Positions 12,739 through 24,778 of a stretch of DNA of 64,000 bases are shown piece by piece. How positions within the stretch are numbered: position 1 is the stretch's first letter; each line of letters starts with the position of its first letter. Under the pieces are notes generated by a model. The model was not told where the DNA came from, did not search any database, and worked only from the letters and a program-made list of their open reading frames with translations. The stretch is taken from NCBI GenBank assembly GCA_028023455.1, contig JAQFVV010006255.1:4280001-4344000 (forward strand), given 5' to 3'. Source of the DNA: Epiperipatus broadwayi (Eukaryota > Onychophora > Udeonychophora > Euonychophora > Peripatidae). The position numbers were made by a program, and so were the translations under genes.

Positions 12739-12786
12739 ATATATATATAGTAGGCAGATGAGTGTGAAATAATTTCTTTTTACAAT

Positions 12787-13122
12787 GTGATTATATACAA
12801 AATTGAATGCAATAATGTCATTTGCAAATCAGTATACTATGGGAAGTCTAGGGCACATATAACCATCAGAGTCTCCCATCACAAATTACTTGTGCAAGCA
12901 AGTCAAATAACCAAAAATATAAATCTGTTTTCTTGGAGCACAAGCAAAAATCTGACTATATTTTTGATCCAATAAATGTTAAAATTATTTGCATTGAGTA
13001 AGGCAATAGAAAACATAATGTAAAAGAGGTGTGGTTTATTGCTAGTAATGACCATGCTATTAATAAAAAGAGAATAGTATCCACATCTCCAACAAATAAA
13101 ATATTTAAATCATTAATTTAAA
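12787..13122 (+). pseudogene. Penelope-like element remnant: GIY-YIG endonuclease C-terminus
   Basis: The open segment starts IIYKIECNN..C..SVYYGKS and continues to TIRVSHHK, which fits the GIY-YIG pattern of PLE endonucleases (YKI.C..C...YIG.T.R.L..R..EH). Near 12926 the reading moves to another frame, giving LEHKQKSDYIFDPINVKII and, after a stop, VKEVWFIASNDHAINKKRI. This resembles the PLE carboxy-terminus, where a Glu precedes an aromatic-Ile pair and an INR/INK motif closes the domain. One frameshift and one stop make it inactive. It lies next to the foldback at 12434-12738. No RT domain remains. Confidence 0.7.
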
Positions 13123-16100
13123 CACTTTTACATTTAAATGCTACAACATACCCAGTAAGTCATGAGTGTTATGAATCTGGCATCACTAGCTGAGAGCATG
13201 CTCAGTTACAGTTAACAAAATTAACATACGAAATAAACCTTTATTTAGCCAATGTTCAAAATGTTAAAGCAAACCAATATATAGTTATCATATAGTGGCT
13301 ATTTATATTTGCACTCTATCATTAACATGATATTATCATTCCAACTACTTGCTGTGAGAAGAGCAAATCCCTTTAAAAAATTAGCTCATATTTTGTAATA
13401 ATAAATATTGACTTAAGAGATATTACAATAAATTGATTTTATTTACATTACAAATAAACAGCTACTTACTTGGTTATTCACTAAAATTTATATGTTAATG
13501 TAAAATGAGCTTACACACTAGATGAGTTCATTCAGTCAGGTTTAACACAGTTAAATAAAATAGATGAGCTGACTATGATAATTTTTTACTGTTAGTGATA
13601 ATAATTAATATAAAATGTTAATACGAGTCAAAAATAAAATAATTTAAAAAAAGATATACTTGCTTACCAAACCGAAGAATTTATTATGTTAAAAATCTTA
13701 TTAGTAAAGTGTCAAAAATACTCTGTTTAAATAAATTATTTTGAATAGAATTAAAAAACAAAAAGCAATATAAATAAGACCAGCATAAAAATCATTAGAA
13801 ATAAAAATAAAATCAACGCTATGTTTCAATAAGAGTGTGATGAATTTTATAATACGACCACACATTTTCTAACATCTTATAAAAATGCATTTTTATATGC
13901 AATACATTTATTTAAATTAGCCAAACCTAAAAATATTTTTCATGACTAGGTATAACATTTTTTTCTAATAATCACCCATATTAATTACTTATAATCAATA
14001 TTTTTAGCGTTAGGTAAATAGAATATTAAGTCTTAAAATAATAGATACAAATATCTTTGATATGTTATCATGTAAATGGTCATTCTTATTATTGCAAAAA
14101 TAATGAATTTCGTTATGATCTTACAAAAAATTAACTTATATTTAATAAATTCCTGTCAATAAAGAGAAATAGAAGCAGAAATAACCTAAATCATGTGTAT
14201 ATTCCCTCTCTATTATAGATTTCATCACAATCTTTTGATTTTATCACAATCTTCTAAGTGCTAAAGATAATAAACAACTCATCTTACTAATAAAATAAAA
14301 TAATTAAAATAAAAAAAACAACGGTGCAAGACTTTTGAAATATTAATTTGAATAGCACAGAACCAGGCATAAAATTATTCCTAACCCCAAAAAGCTATTC
14401 AAAAGTAATATAAAGAAAGTGAAGGAGAACATGAAACAAGATATAAAATAGATCTTAAAACAAAAATGCCAAATAATAAAAATGAAAAAAAAAAAGAAAA
14501 ACAATATAATACATAAATAATATTCCAATTATTTATAACAAAATAATTTTAAAAAATCCAGAAGAAAAATATAAAGTTAAACAAAACTGGGAAGAAAAAA
14601 AATGAAAAAACTAAAAGCCAAAATTGATTTGGTTTGTATAAGATAACTTATTAAAATTAATGATTTAAAAATGGTAAAAAAAAAGATATAGACATAATAA
14701 ATAATATGGAAGTGTAAATAGAAGGTTTGTAGGATAAAATATATAAACTTTAAAGACTTAAAGAAAATAAGATGTGAAATATTTTAGAATGAAGTTGTAA
14801 AGGATTTAAGTAAGATAAAATATATAAAAGGAAAATGCTAATTGAAATGCCAATAAAAAAGTTTTGTAAAATTACACAAAATAATAAAAAAATTGTGGAG
14901 TTTTTGTGGTCAAATTTGTTGCTTTTTACGTAACTTTACTAAATAATTCAAATATTGAATACCTTACCTTTTTGTCTGGAATGTGGTATTATATTAATAT
15001 AAAATGAACAATTTAACAAAAGAAAAAATAAATAACATTTATATTTAATATTTAAAAAAAGATACAAATTAAGCTAATTAAACAAAAAATATTTAAAAAA
15101 TTATAAACTTCAGAAAGGTGATGTTCTTATAAAGAAAAAGATGTATTTAAAAAAATTGTAAATATATATATAGAGAGAGAAATATAAAAAAAAATAATAA
15201 GATAATTTTAAAGCGTTCCCTATGCTTAATTAAAACATAGAAAGAGATTCAGAAGGAAAATACAAATATATTTAAAAGCTGTTCTACAAAAGTTTATAGT
15301 CTTAAATAATTCAATACAGAATTCAGCAAGACTTCACACATGTTAAGAATTAATGGAGGACTAAACTTAGTCAATTTACTCATGTTACTGATGAAAGGTT
15401 TTTCTTTTTTTATATATACCTTATCTCCAATTAAAAAATTATAGATATACTTTTATCAATGAATATTGAATGATTACTTTGATTAGTCACCCAAAAAATT
15501 TTTGAGCTTATATAAACATTTTCCACTAACTGTAAAATCTTGAGAATAATAAGCTATCACAATATCTTTATGATTACTCATTAATAATAATAACTGAATG
15601 GTTTTATTGTTCAGCAGTTCATAAAAAGTTTTGAATGCCAAAATCCAAGGAACGTATGATCCATAATCCAAGTGCACAAACCATGCAGTTATTCATGTAT
15701 CTTAAGTAATCTGCCCTGCATGGCAAAGTGGCAGACCCTGAAGCCTAACTCACTACTTCTGACATTAGAACTTCTAATAAACTCATGAGCAAGAAACAAT
15801 TCAATTATTTTTTGTTATCTGCTACTATCCAATGATAATAAAAATAGTTTTTTAAATCAAAAAAATTTCTGACAATAAATAATATATTTTAAGTAATAGA
15901 AAACATTTTTAATTATATATGCACCTAAGCACTTACATATTCTTCTCTAATAAATCATAAATTATTTCTTCTCTAATGCACTTCTTAAGAATAGAGAAGC
16001 GTTACCTTATACTAAAATTAAGTAAAACAAACTTTACAAAATAGTTTTTTTTTAAAAAAAAATCTATAAATATTTCAATATTTTTGAATATTAAAAAGAT

Positions 16101-17103
16101 TTCTTAAAATATTAAAATGGCTGATAGACATTTTGCATATTAGCATCTGGGTAGTGATTGCAATTTCACGATTTTATAATCATCACGCATCATATGACAG
16201 CATTAACTTCACCAGATCAAAACCTCAACAACTCATTAGGAATTAGGAACAGCTGACAGAATAAATGCCATTTTTGTACTCCTATTTTCTTGCACTGAAC
16301 AATCACCAGTCAAATTTATTCCTCCCTCTTCCAACGGAGCATGAGCTAAACAACTTCAAGTCACACCTTGGACCAAGCACCCAAGCTATTAATTCGAGTG
16401 GGACTAAAGTTGCTGATCTGTTGAAACAGTAATGTCTACAGCGGCCATTTTTTAAACAATATCATCACTGAAAAATAATTATAAACAAATAAAAAATTAT
16501 ACTTTTTTTAGTTTAAAAACATCAAAGTTATATGATTAAACTAATATACAAGTAACAACACATTTTTCAATTTTAGTAATTACATTAAATCGAAAGAGAG
16601 CTGAGCAGAAAAATATTACACATGTCTAAATGCACAATTTATAATAAAATCTTCATTTAAATTATGATAATAAATCTTATGTTCAACAATATTAAATTCA
16701 AAAATAAAATAAGAGAAATCCTAAATTCAAGTTCAGTTTTTACAGTGTATATAATTAATTCTGAACTTAGCTTACTGTTCGTTGCAGGTGTTTATAAGTA
16801 TGTGTGTGTATTATTTAAATGGCTTATATATTGTAAATTTTTTTTTAATGTATGAAACATTGGCTTATATTTTCATTTAATATACATACGTTCTACAACA
16901 TTTTTAAATAAACTCTTCATCATTCTTTTTTTTTCTCTAATTGGTTTTTAACTCATCTTTTTATTCTTATTAACATTAAATAAAAAAGTTTTGTATACAT
17001 TGAAGTACAGTTTTAAGAAAATATAAAATTATACAAGTAGTTGTCACTTTAGATTTGGTAACACAATTGATTAACTAATTCAAGAGCTCGAATATCAAAA
17101 AAA
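13123..17103. other. AT-rich non-coding stretch
   Basis: Mostly simple AT-rich sequence. A less AT-rich island at about 16180-16460 carries blocks such as GCTGATCTGTTGAAACAG and may be an old repeat, but I could not find its ends or a second copy. ORFs at 14343-14528, 15483-15677 and 16664-16855 look like chance frames. Confidence 0.45.
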
Positions 17104-18540
17104 ATAGTATTCATCATCATCATCATCATTTTCAACCATTATCGACCCACTGCAGGATGAAGGTCTAGTTAACTCCATCTACCCTGATCTCAAGTCTCTC
17201 TTCTGCGTATCATTCAATCACACTTCCTTACTTCATCCATTCATCTCACATGTGCTCTCTTTAAATGTTTTACGATTTATTAAAATCTAGTTTAAGCTGT
17301 CTTTCTAATTATCATCTCTTCTAACAATATGTCTTGACCTTAACACATTCATTCTCTCACCAATGTATTTCATTTTTGATCTCTTCTTGTTGCTCCTACC
17401 ACGTATCTCTGCTTAGAATATCTATATTGCTTTTCTATTAAGTGTCAAAGTCTCTGATCTATAAGTAATAATTAATCAAACATATTTATTAAAAACCTTC
17501 CTTTTCAAACACATAGGCATATTTCCTTTTAATAATAAATTATTTCTACCAAAAGCACTTCAACCAAGTTTAATTCTATGATTAATTTCATCCATTATTC
17601 TTCCATCTGTAGTTGTAATCTAATCAAGGTATTTGTAATTGCCAACTTCTTCAAACTCATCATTATCAATCTTTATTTTCTTCTTTTGAGCAAATCCAGT
17701 GAACGTTATTTTAAACTTGTCGGACATTTATCTTTATTCCTACTTTCTTACTTTCATCTAATAACTATTGCAACATTTCCTGAAGTTCCAAAGCATTATT
17801 TGTAAAAACAATTATTTCATCTGCAAAATATAAATGACTTAAATAATATACATTTACTTTTATTCCCTTAGCTTAACATTTTAATTCATAAAATATTTCT
17901 TGCAAAATTGCTGTAAAAAGTTTTGCAAATATGGAGACACCCCCTTTCTCAATATTAATCTTTTTTAATATTATAATGTAATCTAATTGTTGCTATTGCA
18001 TTTTTATAAATATTCATCAGAATATGACAAATCCTAGGTTTATACCTTCATGATTCAATGTTTTAATCACTGATGAAATGCTTATAAAATCAAATGCTTT
18101 TTCATAATCTACAAATCCAAAGCATAATGGCAACTCATATTCATTGGTCGTTTATAGAATTTCTCTCAATACTTGGATATGATCTACTATACTAAAACCA
18201 CTTTTAAATCCATCTTGTTGGTTGGTTGGTTGAAATCTAATGTTCTCTGTAGATGAGTTGTATAAAAGTGATAAAAGACATAGATCTGTAATTTCTAATA
18301 TCTTTTTAACACCTTTTTTATATATTAATAATAATATTGCATTTTTGCTTCATCTTTATCATTTAGACATTTGATATATAACTTGTTCAAAATTTTTTCT
18401 ATTTCTTCACATGAATTTTTTAAGATATTGATTATAATTCTATCATTACCTGGAGCTCCTTAAATTTAATTGCATGTTTAACTTCTTCATTTAAAATCTT
18501 GGCTAATTCAGACTACTAATGAGTTGTACAGATGACAAAT
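17104..18540 (-). pseudogene. RTE-like non-LTR retrotransposon, 5'-truncated and degenerate
   Basis: Read on the minus strand, RT motifs appear in the expected order: ELAKILNEEVKHAIKF then GAPGNDRIIINILK (near 18440-18510), DGFKSGFSIVDHIQVLREI (near 18160-18220), CFGFVDYEKAFDFIS (near 18080-18130), a LRKGVSIFAKLFTAI block (near 17900-17950), and YFADEIIVFTNN in place of the catalytic FADD box (near 17800-17845). Beyond that come a KKVGIKIN-type segment and a decayed C-terminus. The 3' end is a (GAT)n tract at about 17110-17128 (minus strand), the short-repeat tail typical of RTE elements. Several frameshifts and stops, plus Asp-to-Glu at the second catalytic position, make it dead. The endonuclease half is missing. 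Confidence 0.8.
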
Positions 18541-19169
18541 AGTGAAATAATCTTTGGATAAGAAGAATAACTAAAGAACAATATTCAACCAAAAGTATAA
18601 GTTATCTACTTTATGGAATAAAATATTAGTTTATGAAAAGCTAGACACTGATTCTGATACAAGCCTTTTCTGTCTTTCTCTTTCCTTTCTTCAATTATTT
18701 AAGTTAGTGTAGGGCCTGATCATCTTAAATCTCTTATGCCATTAGCCATCTCCTTACACAAACTGTGACAATGAGGTTGTATATTTGTGAGACCATGTTT
18801 CAATTCTTTAACTACATGCATAACATTTCTGACAATAATTCCCTTTTTCATCTTTTTTTAACTCAATCTCTTAAGAATTAAGAAAATAATTATGGATCAG
18901 ATTTAATAGGCTGACAATGTTTAGTCACAAACTTTGCTATAGTAATACAATCACTAATGAATCAAATTGTACATTTAAGCAGCTATATTTAGATAACCCC
19001 TACCTATCATGGAAATGAAGGAGATCTAGTCTGGCTAGTTTGGCATGCCTGGGAGATTGTTAATTAAAGTAATTGAAAAAATAACACTAGTATTATAGAT
19101 AAGGCAGGAGGCAGTGGAAATATTACATATATTTATTATAAAACTTTTTTTTTTCTAAATATAATCCTA
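18541..19169. other. Inter-element sequence, unassigned
   Basis: Lies between two LINE remnants of opposite orientation. At 18690-18860 the minus strand shows a short Cys/His-containing segment (YCQKCYAC) across frameshifts; it could be a decayed zinc-finger part of a transposon protein, but I cannot assign it. Confidence 0.3.
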
Positions 19170-20035
19170 CAGAACGTGCAAACTTTATTTAACACAAATA
19201 TTCAAGAACAGAGTAGAGGGTAGCACTAATAGGCAAAAAGCTTTCAGGATTTAAAATTGATATAGGTGTTCTTAGTAAAATTCATCTTCCTGACAAAGGA
19301 AGTTTAACAGAACAGATGGAAAGAAGAGATGAATGTTTATGCATTTTTTTTGGAAATCAGATAAGACCATGAAAGGAAAATGCATAGTGTTGTATTTTCT
19401 GTAAAGTCTAATTTGGCATCTTCTATTCTTGGATTTTATCAATAAGAGATAATAACTTTAAATCTTACCTTACAAATTGTGTCAATGCTTATTTTATTAG
19501 TATATATATATATATGTTAACCTTAGATTTAGAAAATTTTGATTAAAGAGAGTCTTTACTCATTGATGGATAGCATTATTACAACATTCTTCTTGAAGAT
19601 TTTAATGCACATGTTGGTAAAAATAGCATAGTGTGGCCAAAAGTTGTTAGAAATAATAGCATTTGTGCTGTTTGTTCATTAAATTTCTGCACAACTCTTA
19701 ACACAAACACATTGTTTAAGCAGTATAAAAAATCATAGTAGCATTCACACTCAAAACAATGGCATATAATAGATTACATTACAGATAGGAATCACATTAC
19801 AAGAGAAATTTCATTGCAATAATAAGTTGATGTTACTGCAATTATTTTCATATGAAAATTAATGTTTGTTCTTTATAAAATATCCACTATACATATTAAA
19901 CTTCAACAACTATTAAACATTAAATTTTCTAATTTAACATTCGGGATTGTCATATTACAGAAGCATGGAATGCTCTGGAGGAGTGTATTATGGATCCAAG
20001 AAAACCAATTCCTGTATTTACTAAAAGAGGAATTA

Positions 20036-20405
20036 AATGGGATTTGAACCCAGACTTTCAAGCTCTCCACATCATCCACTTCATCCAATATAATTGATAC
20101 ATATTATGGCATACATGTGAAAAAGATAATTGATCCCCAATATATGTATTTCATGCTGAACCAGCACTCATCAGTTGGTCCAGATCATTATCTCCCACAC
20201 ATATATATGTAATCAGACCTTGGTTATATATTAAGATAGCAAATCTACATACTTTAATGAAGAGGCTTCAATCCTCTCCACTCTCACAAATCTACACACT
20301 TTAATAGACAGGCTTCAAACCTCTCCACTCTCCAGCTCTTTAGCCATCCATATCACCAAAAATCTGATGATGAAATGCTCAAAATCCTTGATGATATCAA
20401 GATTA
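20036..20405 (-). mobile_element. Retrozyme-like repeat, family F3 (copy 1)
   Basis: This copy matches 42623-43052 over most of its length, including CATACATGTGAAAAAGATAA, the GCTGAAC...ATCAG block and the CCACTCTCCA block. The minus strand is taken as sense because it carries the hammerhead core (20132-20186). The sense 3' end has GCTTGAAAGTCTGGGTTCAA, resembling a Pol III B-box region, and the same end is seen at about 34790. An internal duplication of about 50 bp (20250-20300 and 20287-20335) is present. It interrupts the LINE endonuclease/RT linker; only a weak 7-bp flanking match was found. Confidence 0.65.
20132..20186 (-). ncRNA. Hammerhead ribozyme core, family F3 (copy 1)
   Basis: On the minus strand: GATC (20186-20183), a short internal loop, CCAA, then the intact core CTGATGA (20174-20168). 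Stem II is six pairs, GTGCTG/CAGCAT with loop GTT, closing on a G-U. GAAA is intact (20152-20149). The short stem III is formed by ATACATAT, and the predicted cleavage triplet is ATA, before TTGG. TTGG pairs with CCAA, and the distal GATC pairs with GATC (20135-20132). This two-part stem I with an internal loop is the usual type-I arrangement. All core bases expected for activity are present. Confidence 0.72.
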
Positions 20406-21806
20406 CATCTAGATTAAATATATACACACTATACTTGTATTTCAATATTAAAAAGATGAACTGTAATTGCCTTTTCTGCTAATAATCTTGTTATTAGTGA
20501 TATGATTCAAATAAAAAGGCGTGGCATTTTCTTTTTGGTGGAATAATACGTTAACTTCATTATAAATATAGAAATTTAAAGACATAAATTCAGTGACTGA
20601 TAATGAGGTTTTAAAATGATTAATGAATTAAAATTGCAAAAAAAAAAAAATACAGACATTCACTGATTGTGGTCACTCTAATTTTATTGTGCACTGAAAA
20701 CAATATATTCACACAAGAAATAGTGTCACAATAGCATTATTTATATGATGAAAATAAGATTTAGAATAGATGGAAGAAGAATAGTTTGAATACGTGGAAG
20801 GAATATTAATGATCACCTTTTGAATAATGATACAAGAATTGAGATGATGACTTTTAAATGATATATCCATTTTATTTACTAATTTAAATTTGGACAAAAT
20901 TATCCAGGTTAATGAAGTCAAAAGAACTCTTTGTAATCTTTAATACGAAAAGTGTGCAGGTAATGATGAAATAACTGAAGAAGTCTTAAAACATGGTGGT
21001 TATCTTCAATTTTTAAAATAATATATGAACTTATGAAATTATGGCATTTGATCTTATGAATACTTCCATTATTCCAATTTGAAAAATAAAGAAATTAGAC
21101 AAAATTATAATTATTATGGAATATTATTATTATTCACTACAGCAATTTCTTTCAAGGATTTTGTCTAATACGTTGCATGCCAGTCATATATGAATGGTTA
21201 CCAAAAACTCAATATGGTTTTAGAGAATCAAAAAGAACTAACTATTGCTGCTAGGCAAATGCAAAAAAGATATCAGAATTAAAAGTGTGATTTATATTTT
21301 GCTTTTATTGATTTGGCTCAATTAATTGAAGAGGTCTATAGCATTGTTTGAAAATAGTTGGTTGACTACCAAAATTTATTCTTATTATATGATTTCTATA
21401 TAAAAAATTAGAAGTTTTTATTATACAGGCAGAAAATCAGAGACATTTAAAATGAAAAACAGTGTTAAATTATTATGTATACTTACTCCAACATTGTTTT
21501 CAATTTTTATGATAGTAGTCTTTTGAACTGTTTATAAACAGACAACTTAATGAAACAGGGAATTAAAATTTGATACAGGTCTGATGATGGAATTTTTAAT
21601 TTGAATTGACTAAAAGCAAGAATTTCAACTTTTTGAATTATGGATCTACAATATACCAGTGATTGTGCTATTTTTTTCAGTTCAAAAGATGATGTATAGA
21701 TTGTATTTAATGTTTTGAATACTACAGATAAAGATTGATATTCAAAAACTTCAAATTCTTTATCAGCTAGTGATAAAAAAAATCCTCAATAACTTTTAAT
21801 TTAGAT

Positions 21807-21913
21807 ATGTCAAGCGTTGTTAGCTGAGAGATCAGCACAGCCTTGCAAGTAGTTGATTGCAGACGGTTGTTGCGGGTTCGCCTCCCTGCAATGCTATAAC
21901 ATATGAAAAAAAA
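21807..21913 (+). mobile_element. tRNA-derived SINE (copy 1) inserted in a LINE
   Basis: The sequence TTAGCTGAGAGATCAGC fits a Pol III A box and GCGGGTTCGCCTCCC a B box, spaced as in a tRNA-like head. The body is about 107 bp and ends in a short A-rich tail. It is flanked by the perfect 13-bp duplication TTTTAATTTAGAT (21794-21806 and 21914-21926). The second copy at 29590-29698 shares GTTGTTAGCTGAGAG-like, GCAGACGGTTG and GGGTTCGC blocks. LINE-driven mobilisation is expected for such elements. It interrupts the C-terminal coding part of the 19.2-22.6 kb LINE and is therefore younger. Confidence 0.88.
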
Positions 21914-22580
21914 TTTTAATTTAGATGACTACCAACTTGAGAATGCATATCAGTTTAAATATCTTGGTACTTTTATAAATTAAAAGATAATCTTAGATGT
22001 TGAAATACAACACTGACTTAAATAACTACTGCAACTAAGCAAGTACAGAGCTGTTATATTATTCAATTATTGTATAGACATGACACTTGGACACCATAAC
22101 AATACAATACAAAGGCATTAGAAAACTTTCATTTAAGGTTACATCATAAAATTTAAAAAAAAACAATGGTGAAAGCATTATAGAGACCATTATTTTAAAA
22201 GCAGTTATAATAGATTGGATATATAGAATGTGTAAAAAAAATTAAAGTGTTTTATAGAGAACTTGATCATAGTTTTCATATAAGAGGTAGTAGACTCCAT
22301 TTACATTATAAGGATTATCTCAAAGTCATTGGAATCTAATATGATTGTTTCCATTGGGAGATATAGCAGAAAAAAAATACATTGGATGGTTACAATTAGA
22401 CATAGTGTTGAAGTACTTTGGAGAAAAGCTATACGGTTTAAAAAATTAAAAGAGTGCATCACAAAATATCAATAAACAGCATGCTCTATATATAAAGATG
22501 TATTTGTGGCTCACAGATTGGTTTGTATAGTCATCACAAAACTGATTTACAGAACATTTTCTTTTTTCTCTCTATTTGGT

Positions 22581-23999
22581 GTTGGAAAATATTAAAATAA
22601 TTATTAATCCTAAGGATTAAAAACAAAATGTTACCATGATTTATTCTGAAAGTTCAATATAAGGTCCTTAGATTGATTTCAGTACTGAACTGCCAGCTCT
22701 CAAGCTTCTTGTAGAGTACTAATCAATAAAGGTAATCAATATACTATAATGAATGAAATGACAAAATACTTATAAGAATAATCTCTTTGAAAACTAGTAT
22801 ATTAAAAATAAACTTTTTCAACAGACTACTTAATATATAAATAGTTTCTTTGATTCAGTAATTAAAATGTTAATTGTATAATCTATCTATACATAGTAAA
22901 ATTTATATTAACTTTGGATATGATGCTTATTTTAATAAAATTTAAATAAGAGAACTTCGACTTGTTTGATTTCATGAAGTCCACTGCCTAAAAATGGGTT
23001 GAATAATATAAAATCATGGCCAGACTAACCCTTCATTGTCATCACTGATAATTTTGGTTAACTCATTTTATTAATGCAAAATTACTTAATGTGAACAAAA
23101 TAATAATAATCGGGAAATGATGTGAAATGGAGAAATTATCAATATTGACATTAAAACATTGAAGCAAATATAAATTTAAAAAAGACAATTAAAACAAATA
23201 TTTCATGGTTTGTTTGAAAATTCATAAAAAGCTCAAACACTAGGAATGAAAGCTAAAACTACAATCCGTAAATTTTGAATTCCAGACTCTGCCATTTCAC
23301 TAATAATCCAAACACATGAAAATAAAATTAAACTACTTGAACACAAACATTCTGCTGTAATTGATGCCCAATCATTAGATCATAAAAATTATTGTTATTT
23401 TATATGACATCAGTTACCACCAAAGAATGATCCCATACCTCAGTCTAAACCAATTTCTCCTAACTCTTTCTTTTTAAAAATCTTATAACTATTGTCATTC
23501 ATATCTTTTTAACTCTATTCCTAGCATATTCCATAAATTCAGTTTAGATATTAAATTTTAATATTAATATTTGACTATAATAAACACTAAGTTTCTTCCA
23601 TGGGTCTTGCTAATTATAGTCTAAAGTTTTAACAACTTAGCTTTATTAAATGGAAGAATAGTGGAAATATGATTTATCCGTAGCATTTGAATTAGCACCA
23701 AATAAGAATCTACTGTTTATTTTAAATATTGATGTGATTGGATATTATAAATATTAATGTTATTTAATAGGATGATTTTAATTTATAGTAAGTTGGTGAA
23801 AATGGAGAAATAAATTAGGCTAATTGATTTTGTATTTTTATAAAGTATTTAATCTTATTATAATTTAATTAATAAGAATATATTGATATTATTGGAATAG
23901 CATGGCTGAGTTAGTATTATTTTTTTTTTTATTTAGTTAAACTTAGAAATCAATTAGTGAGTCATATATTTATTTAGATATCATTGATATTTTAGATTT
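22581..23999. other. AT-rich non-coding stretch
   Basis: No gene or bounded repeat was recognised. Near 23160-23420 a less simple patch (CTACTTGAACACAAACATTC) hints at an old repeat, but it cannot be assigned. Confidence 0.45.
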
Positions 24000-24680
24000 G
24001 TAGGACATATTAAATTATTTTCTCATCCATCCATGAATCATTTCATATAAATGTAAATAACTTTTAACTTTTAGTATAAGTTTGTGTTATTATAAATAGT
24101 GTTTTCATTCATAAGAAATATTAAAGTTTATTTGTCTAATTCTTTGTCATCATTTTTATTCTATTATAAGTGGTTTATATAATAGACATAGATCATTGCT
24201 TGTAACATAATGATATTTAGTTTTATTGCTTTATTTTTAATCTATTGTAAATAACATTCATATTTTTAAGATAATTTGAAACAATGATTTTACTTATTTT
24301 CTACCTGTTCTAAATGATATTTGAATTCATGAGGTTACAGCAAAGATTATTATCATTGTTTTAGTGAATTAAATGTTAGATTATTATTCATTGATTGATA
24401 TTCACTTTAGTTTAATTTAGTTTATTATTTTCATTTTATTATAAATGATGTTACAATTCATGGGCATTATTACATTATGATTGTTCTTCCTTGGTTCATA
24501 TTTTTATTCTGATACAAATGGTGATCAATAATTAGGCTATTGACGAAGGATACAGTATGATCCATATTTTTATTCATTTATAAATGGTGTCTGACTTCAG
24601 AGCATATTTTTATTCTGTTACAAATGACATCGCAATTCATGGGGTATTATTAAACAAGGACCAATTTTTAATGGCCACAT
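24000..24680. repeat. Degenerate minisatellite, unit about 90 bp
   Basis: Variants of TTTTTATTCTGTTATAAATG followed by ACAATTCATGGG and a TATTATTA stretch recur several times through this region. Spacing is irregular and copies are diverged, so the array is old. No coding content. Confidence 0.5.
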
Positions 24681-24778
24681 TTTTATTGGGTAATATATAT
24701 ATATATATATATAAATCCCTGAACTTGACATTTTTATTGGGTAATATATATATATATATATATAAATCCCTGAACTTG
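24677..24778. repeat. Exact 51-bp tandem duplication
   Basis: Two identical 51-bp units (24677-24727 and 24728-24778) begin ACATTTTTATTGGGTAATA, contain a (TA)n tract and end AATCCCTGAACTTG. Identity points to a recent slippage or unequal-exchange event. Confidence 0.9.

Larger units (their letters stand above)
19170..22580 (+). pseudogene. Non-LTR retrotransposon (endonuclease + RT), nearly full-length but heavily decayed
   Basis: An apurinic-type endonuclease domain is legible at about 19215-20030: KIDIGVLSKIHLPDKGSL, then ILLEDFNAHVGKN, LNTNTLF and SKQWHIIDYITDRN. The RT follows: VNEVKRTL...KCAGNDEITEEVLKHGG (20915-21010), PKTQYGF with AFIDLA (21200-21320), LTPTLFSIFM (21485-21515) and YTSDCAIFFSSKDDV in the position of the catalytic YADD box (21655-21700). 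The C-terminal part shows FKYLGTFIN and DVEI (21955-22010), and finally FVAHRLVCIVI near 22505-22540, where this family has a zinc-finger-like end. Stops and frameshifts occur throughout. Two younger elements interrupt it: the F3 repeat at 20036 and the SINE at 21807. Confidence 0.78.

Noticed and set aside
15385-15400. CTGATGA string considered as a hammerhead core
   Set aside because: No stem II and no properly placed GAAA follow.
16180-16460. A host exon in the less AT-rich island
   Set aside because: No frame gives a recognisable peptide with matching splice sites, and no AGXT2 continuation is found there.
21577-21600. CTGATGATGG in the LINE considered as a ribozyme core
   Set aside because: No pairing around it and no GAAA box; it is coding remnant.
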